Below are positions 54,243 to 62,735 of a stretch of DNA of 64,000 nt, piece after piece; the first letter of the stretch is position 1; every line of letters starts with the position of its first letter. The stretch comes from Fischerella sp. PCC 9431 (GTDB lineage Bacteria; Cyanobacteriota; Cyanobacteriia; Cyanobacteriales; Nostocaceae), in contig NZ_KE650771.1 of assembly GCF_000447295.1 (NCBI RefSeq), positions 1,125,151 to 1,189,150 on the forward strand. Reading direction: 5' to 3'. A program made the position numbers and the translations under genes. The notes beneath the pieces were generated by a model. It searched no databases. It was given only the letters and a program-made list of their open reading frames with translations, and was not told the DNA's origin.

Positions 54243-54279
54243 TATATGGACTAGTTGTTAGCAACGTCCATTTTAATTT

Positions 54280-56034
54280 CTATAAAATATGCCATACTTT
54301 TTTCGCTAATTGAGTAAGCATTTCTTGGCGTCTTTCAATATCTTTAGAATTCCATTCATCAAACACTTCCAAATCTCTAACAGCACGGTCTACTGCTGTG
54401 TTTACACCAATATTGATTTTCTCGGTGATAGACTTCGTAAGCAAAAATTTAGATTTAACGTAAGCAAATTGTTTTTCCTTAAAAATCTTATTTTTAATTG
54501 AAGTATTAATTGATTTTTCAATAAGTGTAAGATTGCCAAGCCTTTTTGTGTAATTATCTATTTCACCAGGTTTGTCAAAAAATGTTTTTATTTTATCGTT
54601 TTTTTGAGGTAATATATGCTCTATTTCTACTTTAGAGTTTATATAATTTTTTAAATCGGTGTGTGCTGCAATACTACCATAAGCTTTTTCATCAATATAT
54701 TGTGTCATTTTGGCTAAAATATATTGCAAAATCTTTTTCTGTACATCAGATTCATTCATCTGACGGAAAGATTCTTCAAAACGCTTGGCCAATTTTTGTT
54801 TAGCAGGCTGAATATTTTCAGATATAAACGTTTCAAGATCAGATTTACTATAGACTTTTCTTAGTTTTTCACTCCATTGAGTCAATAAATTTTCAAGTTT
54901 ACTAGTTCCTTCTCTTGTTACAATATGTACAAATAGAAAATCCTCAATTTGTCTACATAGTTCTGTAAATATATCTATTGATAAATGCTGCGATGCTAAT
55001 AGCAGTATCAAATGCTGTTTAGTAGAAAAATAAGATATGTTTAACAGGTAGCGGTTCGCTTCCCCAGATTTGTTCTTGCCTTTTTTAAAATTGAAAAAAG
55101 CTTCTGCCGAATCGACAAGATTATCCACAAATTCTAGGGGTTGTTCTACATAGTTGCACTTGTCCTTGTTTTCAATAAACCAATCATATATTCTATCTTC
55201 TCTAAGTCTCTCTCCTGTATCAAATTTTGCAGTTATATAGTATCTAAGAAACCGCAAAGGTTTTTCATCTGCTTTAAACAATATATCAATCATTTCTTTC
55301 CATTGCATTTTAAGCTTGTCAAAATTTTTACCTTCTAAATGCATAAACATAAGGTTTTTAAGCAAATCCATAGCATTGAGACTTACTCCGCGATTATTGA
55401 TAGTTGCAAAAACTGTAAGTGCATGTGATATATTCTTTGTTTCTACACGTACTAGTTTGACATTTTTAATCAAGCACGCATAAAACTGCTTTACCTGTTG
55501 AATATCTTCATCAAATTTTTCTTTTAAGAATTCTACTATACAAATATAGGCATTTTTAATTTTTTGAACAGAACTAGTATTAGGTACATCATTAAAACTT
55601 TCTTGCCGTGCAATTTTTTCTAAAACACCACGGCTATCTTCATACTGAAGCTCTATTCTATCTCTAAATCTTTCATTACCATATTGATCTACATACGAAG
55701 AAGCTATAAATGATTTCAGAGAATCTAGAGATTCTTGAGGTTTGACTTGTTCTCGATAATCTCTTACTGCACAAAGAATTAAGTATGCTGTAGTCATTCT
55801 TTGTTGCCCATCAATTAATTCAAAGGCTCCTTGATATTCACATACAATAATGCTGCCAATAAAATACTCCCAATCTGATCCAGATTTATTTCTATAAAAT
55901 TCTCGATAAATATCTTCAAGAAGTTCACGAACTTGTTTTTCTTCCCAAACATACTCACGTTGATAAGCTCTAACTACATAAAAATCCCTAAATACTTGTT
56001 CTAAAGTATAGTCATGAGATTCAATTATTGCCAT
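54280..56034 (-). CDS. DUF262/DUF1524 (GmrSD-like) putative defence nuclease
   Basis: 584 residues. The N-terminal DUF262 domain (ParB-like NTPase) has AYQREYVWEEKQVREL (about 23-38) and the DGQQR motif at 75-79. An FATINNRGVSLNAMDLLKN motif follows at 209-227. The C-terminal DUF1524 (HNH-type nuclease) has IEHILPQKND with His473 and NYTKRLGNLTLIE. GmrSD type IV restriction enzymes and BrxU and SspE use these domains to cut modified phage DNA. Here there is no partner gene. AGGAGAG before the ATG sets the start. It lies directly behind the MITE and next to the broken TA pair. Confidence 0.88.
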   Translation of the reverse strand: MAIIESHDYTLEQVFRDFYVVRAYQREYVWEEKQVRELLEDIYREFYRNKSGSDWEYFIGSIIVCEYQGAFELIDGQQRMTTAYLILCAVRDYREQVKPQESLDSLKSFIASSYVDQYGNERFRDRIELQYEDSRGVLEKIARQESFNDVPNTSSVQKIKNAYICIVEFLKEKFDEDIQQVKQFYACLIKNVKLVRVETKNISHALTVFATINNRGVSLNAMDLLKNLMFMHLEGKNFDKLKMQWKEMIDILFKADEKPLRFLRYYITAKFDTGERLREDRIYDWFIENKDKCNYVEQPLEFVDNLVDSAEAFFNFKKGKNKSGEANRYLLNISYFSTKQHLILLLASQHLSIDIFTELCRQIEDFLFVHIVTREGTSKLENLLTQWSEKLRKVYSKSDLETFISENIQPAKQKLAKRFEESFRQMNESDVQKKILQYILAKMTQYIDEKAYGSIAAHTDLKNYINSKVEIEHILPQKNDKIKTFFDKPGEIDNYTKRLGNLTLIEKSINTSIKNKIFKEKQFAYVKSKFLLTKSITEKINIGVNTAVDRAVRDLEVFDEWNSKDIERRQEMLTQLAKKVWHIL

Positions 56035-56110
56035 TTATCTCTCCATTGCACGTTCACAGTTATACCAAAATACTATACGTAATATTTTTTGAAAGCTAGC
56101 ATAAAATGTG

Positions 56111-56139
56111 TAAAATAAAAGACACCCCCAAAGGGTGTC
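56111..56139 (-). terminator. Terminator of the EF-G-like gene
   Basis: On the minus strand GACACCC-TTTGG-GGGTGTC is followed by TTTTATTTTA. It lies about 75 bp after the stop codon at 56214 and separates the gene from the DUF262 gene. Confidence 0.8.
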
Positions 56140-56213
56140 CCTAGATTACTGCCAAAATCAGCAGCTTGAAAATTCACTGGACTTAAGAGTATTCCAAAAT
56201 CTAAAATCCCAAA

Positions 56214-58262
56214 CTATTTGCTATTACCATTTCCTCCATTACTACCATTAGTAGTTAAAATGCGTTCAGCCAGTTTATCGGGAACTTCTTGAAGATGGTC
56301 AAATTCCCAGTGGAACGAACCGACGCCGAGAGTTTGCGATCGCAATTCAACGATAAAATTATGCATCTCGGCTTGTGGTAAGTAGGCTGTGAGACTATCC
56401 CAACCTTGCCAATCATGGATGGCTTCGTAACCTAATATTTGTCCTCGTCTACCACTTACCAACTGCATGACTTTGGAAGTAAATTCGCTGGGGGTTGTGA
56501 CTTGCACCCGTAAAATTGGTTCTAACAGAGTGGGTTGACACTGAGTCATTCCGGTTTGCATTGCTACACGGGCGGCTTGCCTAAATGCTTGTTCGGAACT
56601 ATCAACGGTGTGATAAGAACCGTTAGTTAAAGTTACCGCTACATCTACAACCGGGAAACCTAAAGGTCCATGTGCTAAAAATTCCCGCACACCCATTTCT
56701 ACACCGGGAATATACTGTCTGGGAACCACACCACCAACAATGGTTTCCTTAAAGTTAAAGCCTTCACCCCGTGATAAGGGTTGGATGTCGAGATAAACAT
56801 CCCCGAATTGACCGTGACCACCACTTTGGTGTTTATAGCGCCCGTGAACTGATGAAGCTGGTTTGCGGATGGTTTCTTTATAAGGGATTTGTGGCAAGTG
56901 GGTTGTCATCGGTAGATTATACTTGCGGCGCAGGCGGTCTAATGCCACTTGTAAATGAATCTCGCCTTGACCCCAAAGAATGACTTCGTGAGTATCACCG
57001 TGTTGTTCCCAAGCCAGTGATGGATCTTCTTCTAATAATTTGGTGATCGCACCACTTAGTTTAACTTCATCGTTGCGTTTTTCAGGAATAATCGCCAGGG
57101 CGTAAACTGGTTCGAGTTGTCCAGTTTTGGGTAACTCTTTGGCAGCAGCACTACATAATGTGTCTCCTGTCTTGATACCCTCCATCCGGCTTAAAGCCAC
57201 AATTTCTCCAGCCCCGACTTGATTAATTTGGTGTAGCTGTTGTCCCATCGGATGATAAATACCACCAGCACGAACACCGTTGAGGACTATACCATCGGTG
57301 AGTTTACCTTGCCAAACCCGCACCAAGGAAAGTTTACCGCCTTGGGGAGTGTAGTAAGTTTTTAATACTTGAGCAATAGTAGCATCGTCTTTTTTCCTGC
57401 TACCTAAGCGACGTTCGGCTGTGGTTTCTGGTTCTGGTGCTTCCCGCACTAAAGCTTCTAGCAGGGGTCTGACTCCGTAATCTTGTTCGGCGACACCAAA
57501 GAACACTGGTACTACCAAATCTGCCCCTAATTCCATTTTTAAATCTTTGAGGATTTCCTCTTGGGGCGGTTCAATGTCTTCTAAAAGTTCTTCTAGTAAG
57601 TGGTCGTCAAAATCAGCTAAAGCTTCGAGCATTTCTGCTCGTGCAATATGTTCTTCTTCTTTTAATTCTTCAGGAAAAGGAACAGGATCAGCAGGTGCGC
57701 CGGAATGATAGTGATATGCTTGCTCGCTTACTAAGTCAATAAAACCAATTAGCTGTTCTCCCCCCATAATTGGGTATTGATGGGCAACTAGGGGACGACT
57801 AGAAACAGCTTTGAGGGCGTGCAGTGTTTCTAAGACATGGATGTTCGCCCGATCCATTTTGTTGACAAAGACTAGGTGAGGAATTTCCCAGTCATCCAAA
57901 AATTTAAATAGAGGTGCAAGAGTGAGGACGCGCTCGTTGATTGGTTCACAAACTACAATTGCTGCATCGACTCCGATGAGGGCGTTATAAGTTTCTTGAG
58001 CAAATTCTACACTGCCGGGACAGTCAATAAAGGTGAAGCGGATATCATTATATTCAGTGTTAGCAGTGCTGACTTCTACGCTCATTTGGCGATCGCGTGC
58101 TTCTTGAGAGCTATCGCCGACTGTGTTACTATCCTTAACGCTGCCTTTACGAGAAATAGCGCCTGTGACAAATAACAAGCTTTCTAGTAAGGTTGTTTTT
58201 CCACTCAAATAAGGACCGACAATTGCGACGTTTCGCGAACCCGATTTTACTTTTTCGTTCAT
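56214..58262 (-). CDS. Elongation factor G-like GTPase without catalytic His
   Basis: 682 residues, full EF-G length. Domain I has the P-loop GPYLSGKTTLLE (16-27), G3 DCPGSVEF (80-87) and G4 VNKMDRAN. In true EF-G, G3 is DTPGHVDF and the His activates water; here it is Ser, and the His is missing as it is in EF-G2-like proteins. Domains II-V follow (IPYKETIRKPA; GVVPRQYIPGVEMGVREF), including a domain IV end. It ends with an Asn/Gly tail (NGSNGGNGNSK). The role is unknown; GTP hydrolysis may be slow or need another activator. Confidence 0.92.
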   Translation of the reverse strand: MNEKVKSGSRNVAIVGPYLSGKTTLLESLLFVTGAISRKGSVKDSNTVGDSSQEARDRQMSVEVSTANTEYNDIRFTFIDCPGSVEFAQETYNALIGVDAAIVVCEPINERVLTLAPLFKFLDDWEIPHLVFVNKMDRANIHVLETLHALKAVSSRPLVAHQYPIMGGEQLIGFIDLVSEQAYHYHSGAPADPVPFPEELKEEEHIARAEMLEALADFDDHLLEELLEDIEPPQEEILKDLKMELGADLVVPVFFGVAEQDYGVRPLLEALVREAPEPETTAERRLGSRKKDDATIAQVLKTYYTPQGGKLSLVRVWQGKLTDGIVLNGVRAGGIYHPMGQQLHQINQVGAGEIVALSRMEGIKTGDTLCSAAAKELPKTGQLEPVYALAIIPEKRNDEVKLSGAITKLLEEDPSLAWEQHGDTHEVILWGQGEIHLQVALDRLRRKYNLPMTTHLPQIPYKETIRKPASSVHGRYKHQSGGHGQFGDVYLDIQPLSRGEGFNFKETIVGGVVPRQYIPGVEMGVREFLAHGPLGFPVVDVAVTLTNGSYHTVDSSEQAFRQAARVAMQTGMTQCQPTLLEPILRVQVTTPSEFTSKVMQLVSGRRGQILGYEAIHDWQGWDSLTAYLPQAEMHNFIVELRSQTLGVGSFHWEFDHLQEVPDKLAERILTTNGSNGGNGNSK

Positions 58263-58629
58263 AAAAACTCCTTTGCGGCCTATGTTTATAACCGCCTAAT
58301 AGTTGAGTTATGAAGAGTTCAAAACCGTTATTTAGAAAATTATCCCGTCTTTAATTTGACATTAACTCGCCTTTAACCGCGCGGCAAAGAATCGTATTTT
58401 GTTGTAAGATTTCGGTCATTATTAATTACAATATTTAAATTTATTTATATAAACTTGTACTTTAGTAAAAATATTGCCATCCTCACCAAATCTTTGTTAA
58501 TAGAACGTAACTAAATGTAGTTGCAAGATAGTGTCAATGAAAAAATTTCACTGCCAAGCATGAAAATAGGACTCCTCCTAAACCCCTATACCCTCACACC
58601 CCTACACCCCTTTCAAGTCAGTAAAGCAT
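58263..58629. other. Divergent gap with dispersed element copy B
   Basis: 367 bp between the EF-G-like gene (minus) and the TPR gene (plus). The right third is the element at 58534-58617. The rest is AT-rich with no gene. Confidence 0.5.
58534..58617 (+). repeat. Dispersed element, copy B (upstream of TPR gene)
   Basis: AATGAAAAAATTTCACTGCC, AAGCATGAAAATAGGACTCC and TCCTAAACCCCTATACCC, then CACACCCCTACACCCC and TTTCAAG. Homologous to the minus-strand copy A at 39151-39219. It ends 12 bp before the ATG of the TPR gene, so it includes or replaces the leader and ribosome-binding site. Confidence 0.75.
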
Positions 58630-59520
58630 ATGCAGGCATTAGTCTATAAATATCGCCTTCGGACAGTGGTGAGTTTGATATTTATAAGTGGAATAATTTT
58701 CTTACCTTGTTCTTTAGTGGCACAGAATGCTCCCAACAAGGCTACAGACTATTTAAATCAAGGATTACAAGCTGTACAGACAGGGAAAATCCAAGATGCG
58801 ATCGCGGCTTTTCAACAAGCTGCTCAATTAGATCCCAGCCTCGCTCCAGCACATTACAATTTGGGTTTAGCATTACGACAAGCTGGACAGTTACAACCTG
58901 CGGCGGATGCATTTTATCGCGCTACCCAAGCCGATCCCCAGTTTGCTTTAGCTTACGCGAATTTAGGCGGTGCATTGTTAGAAGGCAAGAATTTACAGCA
59001 AGCAAATGATTATTTACAAAGAGCCATAGAACTTGATCCCAAACTAGGAGTAGCTCACTATAACTTGGGGTTGGTCAGAGAAGAACAACAAAATTGGGAT
59101 CAAGCGATCGCATCTTTTAAAAAAGCAATGGAATATAGCAAAAATGCACCAGAGCCAGCTTATCATTTAGGGATATGTTATCTACAACAAAACAAAATCG
59201 ATAAAGCCAAAAATGCCTTTCGTAAAGCAATACAAATAAACCCAAAATATCCAGAAGCTTATTATAGTCTTGGTTCGGTTTTATATAACCAAGGTAAATC
59301 AAAAGATGCTCTAGAAGCTTTTAGAAAATCTGCGGAAGCTAATTCCAATTATCCCAATGCTTATTATGGTGCAGGACTAGCTTTTATACAATTACAACAA
59401 TACACAGATGCGATACAAGTATTGCAATTCGCTAGAGATTTATACAAAATTCAGAATAATCTGGAATGGGCAAATAAAGCAGAACAATTATTACAACAAG
59501 CCCAACAAAGACGGAATTAG
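58630..59520 (+). CDS. Secreted or anchored TPR protein
   Basis: 296 residues. A signal peptide or anchor occurs at about 12-32 (TVVSLIFISGIIFLPCSLVAQ), then about seven tetratricopeptide repeats from residue 37 to 290 (AIAAFQQAAQLDPSLAPAHYNLG; LQRAIELDPKLGVAHYNLG; AFRKAIQINPKYPEAYYSLG). The periplasmic side is likely. The TPR superhelix should bind a partner peptide; none can be named. Confidence 0.88.
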   Translation: MQALVYKYRLRTVVSLIFISGIIFLPCSLVAQNAPNKATDYLNQGLQAVQTGKIQDAIAAFQQAAQLDPSLAPAHYNLGLALRQAGQLQPAADAFYRATQADPQFALAYANLGGALLEGKNLQQANDYLQRAIELDPKLGVAHYNLGLVREEQQNWDQAIASFKKAMEYSKNAPEPAYHLGICYLQQNKIDKAKNAFRKAIQINPKYPEAYYSLGSVLYNQGKSKDALEAFRKSAEANSNYPNAYYGAGLAFIQLQQYTDAIQVLQFARDLYKIQNNLEWANKAEQLLQQAQQRRN

Positions 59521-59670
59521 GGAACGAGGATCGGGGAACGGGGATAAGGGAATATGGGATGTGCTTGGAGTCTGTGATGTGCTTAGAGTGTGGGGAATGT
59601 GAGGAGAATTATTTAACAAGTCTTTTTTTCAATCCCCAATCCCCGATCCCCGATCCCCTTTCCTTTATCT
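59521..59670. repeat. GGGGAAC/GATCCCC STRR-type repeats
   Basis: GGAACGAGGATCGGGGAACGGGG at 59521-59543 and CCCCAATCCCCGATCCCCGATCCCC at 59635-59659 form a loose inverted repeat between the convergent genes. Belongs to the GGGGATC heptamer family also seen at 43094 and 62335. Confidence 0.7.
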
Positions 59671-60063
59671 TCATTCAGGTTCAAGGAGAGCTTGCACTTG
59701 TGTTAATAATTCATCAATATTTATCGGCTTGTGCAGAAATCCATTTACTTGTAACTGTTGCTGCTCAAATGTTGGCAATTCATCATAGGCAGTTACTATC
59801 ACAATTGCAACTGAAGGCTGATTTTGTCGAATCCATTTGGCTACTTCATAACCATCAAGTTCTGGCATCATTAAATCTAATAACACTAAGTTTGGTGGAT
59901 TCGCTTCTATTTTGGCAATTGCTGTATAACCACCAGAAGCAATGTCAACTTGATAACCTTCGGACTCTAATATTGTTGCGAGTAGCAAAGAATTATCAAT
60001 GACATCATCAACGACAAGAATTTGTGTTTTCTTCAAATTTTCTTCGGGAAATAAACAACTCAT
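59671..60063 (-). CDS. Single-domain response regulator
   Basis: 130 residues, one receiver domain and no output domain. Key residues are Asp19 and Asp20 (VVDD), phospho-acceptor Asp63 (LVLLDLMMPELDG) and Lys112 (HKP), with Thr91 (IVTAYDE). Such regulators act as phosphotransfer or protein-binding parts of a two-component system. A partner kinase is not visible. A shadow frame on the plus strand (59559-60002) is not a gene. Confidence 0.95.
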   Translation of the reverse strand: MSCLFPEENLKKTQILVVDDVIDNSLLLATILESEGYQVDIASGGYTAIAKIEANPPNLVLLDLMMPELDGYEVAKWIRQNQPSVAIVIVTAYDELPTFEQQQLQVNGFLHKPINIDELLTQVQALLEPE

Positions 60064-60420
60064 ACAACAAGATTTTTATTAAATGTGTGATTTTATGAAA
60101 AGAGACTCAAAAAATAAAGATCTTCCAAAACAAAAACCTTTTTATCTTATATTTCCTCTTACTTTGGTGTTATTTACCTCTGACTGTAGTAGGAATATCA
60201 ACGTATCTAAAGAAATATTAATAATTATAAAAAAAGACTTAAAGTTGACTAAGACAATGTCCACCAGCATAAAAGTAAGACAAGTGATGTATTTTAAATA
60301 ACTTTTCGTCTGAAGTACACAATAACTGTTATTTGAGAAAGCTAAAAACTCAAACAATGCGATCGCCTGGATGTCAAAGATCTAACTTATAGCAATTTTC
60401 TCCTAAATTTAAGTACATAA

Positions 60421-60440
60421 ATACTATACTTGTATAGTAT
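60421..60440. promoter_or_regulatory. 20-bp palindrome ATACTATAC-TT-GTATAGTAT
   Basis: Nine-base arms are perfectly complementary with a 2-base centre. This looks like an operator for a dimeric repressor, but there is no gene start directly next to it (response regulator start is 360 bp away). Confidence 0.45.
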
Positions 60441-60493
60441 TGCTATATGCTCTGACTTTTAATAGCAGTCCTAAATTATTCGTGAATAACAAG

Positions 60494-60522
60494 ATCCCCG
60501 ACTTTTCTAAAAAGTCGGGGAT
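60494..60522 (-). terminator. Hairpin downstream of icd
   Basis: ATCCCCGACTTTT and AAAAGTCGGGGAT arms form a 12-13 bp stem 90 bp after the icd stop. The T-tract is weak on the minus strand (CTTGTTATT), so it may be a 3'-stabilising hairpin rather than a fully intrinsic terminator. Confidence 0.6.
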
Positions 60523-60613
60523 TTGTAATCAAAATCAAAAATAATTACTGTGTTTGATCTTTCAAAAAGGTGCGTTAGGCGTTGACATAACCCACGCTAC
60601 TGAAGAACCATAT

Positions 60614-62035
60614 CTAACTAAAGTGTTTGATAATCGCTTCCGCAAATTCTGAACACTTCAAAGGTTCAACAGGTGGTTCCATTAACCGGGCTAAGTCGTA
60701 GGTAACTTGACGGTTGGCGATCGCATCCCCAAGACCTTTTTTGATTAAGTCTGCTGCTTCTTGCCATCCTAAATATTCCAGCATCATCACACCAGACAAA
60801 ATCACCGAACCAGGATTAATCCGATCCAAGCCAGCATGTTTGGGTGCTGTACCGTGGGTAGCTTCAAAAACCGCGCATTCATCGCCAATATTTGCTCCTG
60901 GCCCCATTCCCAGTCCACCAACAATGGCGGCGGCTGCATCTGACAAATAATCGCCATTCAAGTTCATTGTCGCCAGAATCGAATACTCATCTGGTCGAGT
61001 TTGGATTTGTTGGAAAATACTATCAGCGATGCGGTCATTAACCATCACCTTGTCTTTCCATTTACCATTACCATGAGTTGACCAAATAGAGTTAAGAACT
61101 GTTTCTACTTCCTTGACAATTTGCTCTTTCTTCTCTGCTGTCAAGGCATCAAAACCAGGATCAACCATCCGGGCGTTTTCTTCTGCTGTAAGATTGGGGT
61201 TTTTCTCTTTGTTGCTTAAAATCCAAGATTCCCGTTCAGTGATACAACTGGCGCGGAATTCACTGGTTGCGAGTTCGTAACCCCAATCACGGAAAGCGCC
61301 TTCGGTGTACTTCATAATGTTGCCCTTATGCACCAAAGTCACCATTTGTTTGTGTTTGGGTAGTTGCAGGGCGTGTTTGATGGCGCGTCGAACCAAGCGC
61401 TGGGAACCAGTTTTACTGATTGGTTTAATACCGATTCCAGAGTCGAGGGGAATTTGTTTTTTGCCGTGTTCTGGTGTTGCGGGGATGAGTTCTTTGTTGA
61501 GGAATGAAATCAAGCGATCGCCAATTTCACTACCTTGTTTCCACTCGATCCCCAAATAAATATCTTCGGTATTTTCCCGATAAACAATTACATCGAGTTT
61601 TTCGGGACTTTTGTGGGGAGAAGGCGTACCTGCGTAGTATCGACAAGGACGCACGCAAGCATAAAGGTCAAAAATTTGCCGTAAAGCAACATTCAGAGAG
61701 CGGATACCACCGCCGACAGGAGTGGTCAATGGTCCTTTGATTGCAACACCGTATTCTTGAATTGCTGTCAAAGTATCTTGAGGTAAATACTGGTATGTAC
61801 CGTATAATTCGCAAGCTTCATCACCAGCATATACCTTAAACCAGCTAATTTTTCGTTTGCCTTTGTATGCTACATCTACGGCAGCGTCGAAAACTTTTTG
61901 GGCTGCTGGCCAGATATCGATCCCAGTACCATCTCCTCGAATAAAAGGAATGATGGGATTATCAGGAACACTTGGTTCACTATTTTTGAAAGTAATTTTT
62001 GCTCCGGTTGAGGGGGGAGTAATTTTTTCGTACAT
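60614..62035 (-). CDS. icd: NADP-dependent isocitrate dehydrogenase
   Basis: 473 residues, the normal cyanobacterial length with the extra insert (about 270-320). It makes 2-oxoglutarate, the skeleton for nitrogen assimilation and the signal read by PII and NtcA. Landmarks are [14 protein letters not shown] at the start, [39 protein letters not shown] with the substrate Tyr, [13 protein letters not shown] and [20 protein letters not shown] see no NtcA box of the GTA-N8-TAC form in the 100 bp upstream. It is monocistronic. Confidence 0.97.
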   Translation of the reverse strand: MYEKITPPSTGAKITFKNSEPSVPDNPIIPFIRGDGTGIDIWPAAQKVFDAAVDVAYKGKRKISWFKVYAGDEACELYGTYQYLPQDTLTAIQEYGVAIKGPLTTPVGGGIRSLNVALRQIFDLYACVRPCRYYAGTPSPHKSPEKLDVIVYRENTEDIYLGIEWKQGSEIGDRLISFLNKELIPATPEHGKKQIPLDSGIGIKPISKTGSQRLVRRAIKHALQLPKHKQMVTLVHKGNIMKYTEGAFRDWGYELATSEFRASCITERESWILSNKEKNPNLTAEENARMVDPGFDALTAEKKEQIVKEVETVLNSIWSTHGNGKWKDKVMVNDRIADSIFQQIQTRPDEYSILATMNLNGDYLSDAAAAIVGGLGMGPGANIGDECAVFEATHGTAPKHAGLDRINPGSVILSGVMMLEYLGWQEAADLIKKGLGDAIANRQVTYDLARLMEPPVEPLKCSEFAEAIIKHFS

Positions 62036-62271
62036 TCACACACTCCTGATTGTGACGCAGCGACATCAGCTGCCATATTTTTTGGTAATTGGTAGTTGAT
62101 CGTTGTTTGTTGCTAGATCATTATTCAAAACAATCAACAACAAACAGCAATCTGATATTTTGCTGTACCTTGTTATTGATCAAGCCAACAAACAGAGTTT
62201 TCCCCTCTGGAGAAGAGTATAAGCGACTGAAGACGAGGAACCAAATTATTTTTTGTACTTTGTGGGAAGTA

Positions 62272-62298
62272 ATGTAGAGACGCGCCGTGGCGCGTCTG
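62272..62298. repeat. GTAGAGACGCG..CGCGTCT repeat
   Basis: GTAGAGACGCGCCGTGGCGCGTCTGGA, given here in parts as GTAGAGACGCG and CGCGTCT, belongs to the hairpin family that also forms the inside of the MITE at 54180 and the element near 3918. Confidence 0.6.
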
Positions 62299-62334
62299 GA
62301 AGTGTGGGGAGAATTATTTAACAAATCTCTTCCC

Positions 62335-62380
62335 AATTCCCGATCCCCAATCCCCGTTCCCCAATTCCCGATCCCTTTCG
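62335..62380. repeat. CCCGATC/CCCAATC heptamer STRR
   Basis: TCCCGATCCCCAATCCCCGTTCCCCAATTCCCGATCCC by sequence type; given as tandem CCCGATC-type heptamers. Same family as 43094 and 59635. Confidence 0.7.
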
Positions 62381-62444
62381 ATGCTATCTTACCGCTTAGA
62401 GGCTTAATTGGTATACTCTGGGAATATACAGCAAAAAGCCAGCA

Positions 62445-62612
62445 ATGAAGAATAAAAGAGAGATCACTATCAGGGTGACTGAGCAAGAGTTCGCAATGTT
62501 AGAATCCCACTGTCAAGCTGTAGGCAGAACCAAAACGGATATTTTGCGAGAGTTTATCAGGTCACTAAGTTCTAAAACCACTGAAACATCTAAGGATGAT
62601 GCAGGTATATAA
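62445..62612 (+). CDS. Ribbon-helix-helix (CopG-like) small protein
   Basis: 55 residues, too short to stand out by size: MKNKREITIRVTEQEFAMLE, SHCQAVGRTKTDILREFIRS and then a Ser/Thr/Asp-rich tail. A basic ITIRV strand followed by two helices with a GRTKTDILREF turn is the RHH DNA-binding fold. It may be an antitoxin without a toxin, or an autoregulated repressor. There is no partner ORF in the following 120 bp. Confidence 0.8.
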   Translation: MKNKREITIRVTEQEFAMLESHCQAVGRTKTDILREFIRSLSSKTTETSKDDAGI

Positions 62613-62735
62613 TGAGTGGGCTTTGAGCGCAATTTCCTGTAAACTACTCTACGCTACTGATGCTTGCCCATCTACAAAATTTTATATCTTATAGTTTATC
62701 GCTTGTTCACCGATCGCATTTTCTGAGTAATTGTA

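Larger units (their letters stand above)
60064..60613. other. 550 bp gap with a perfect palindrome
   Basis: Between the response regulator gene and icd (both minus). The 20-bp dyad at 60421-60440 and the hairpin at 60494-60522 are listed separately. A plus-strand frame at 60083-60301 is low-quality and rejected. Confidence 0.5.

Noticed and set aside
59559-60002. 147-residue plus-strand frame
   Set aside because: Antisense shadow of the response regulator gene with a repeat-derived start.
60083-60301. 72-residue plus-strand frame upstream of the response regulator
   Set aside because: Lys/Ile-rich low-complexity composition; no ribosome-binding site; no family.
62036-62200. NtcA box upstream of icd
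   Set aside because: No GTA-N8-TAC found on inspection of the upstream region.
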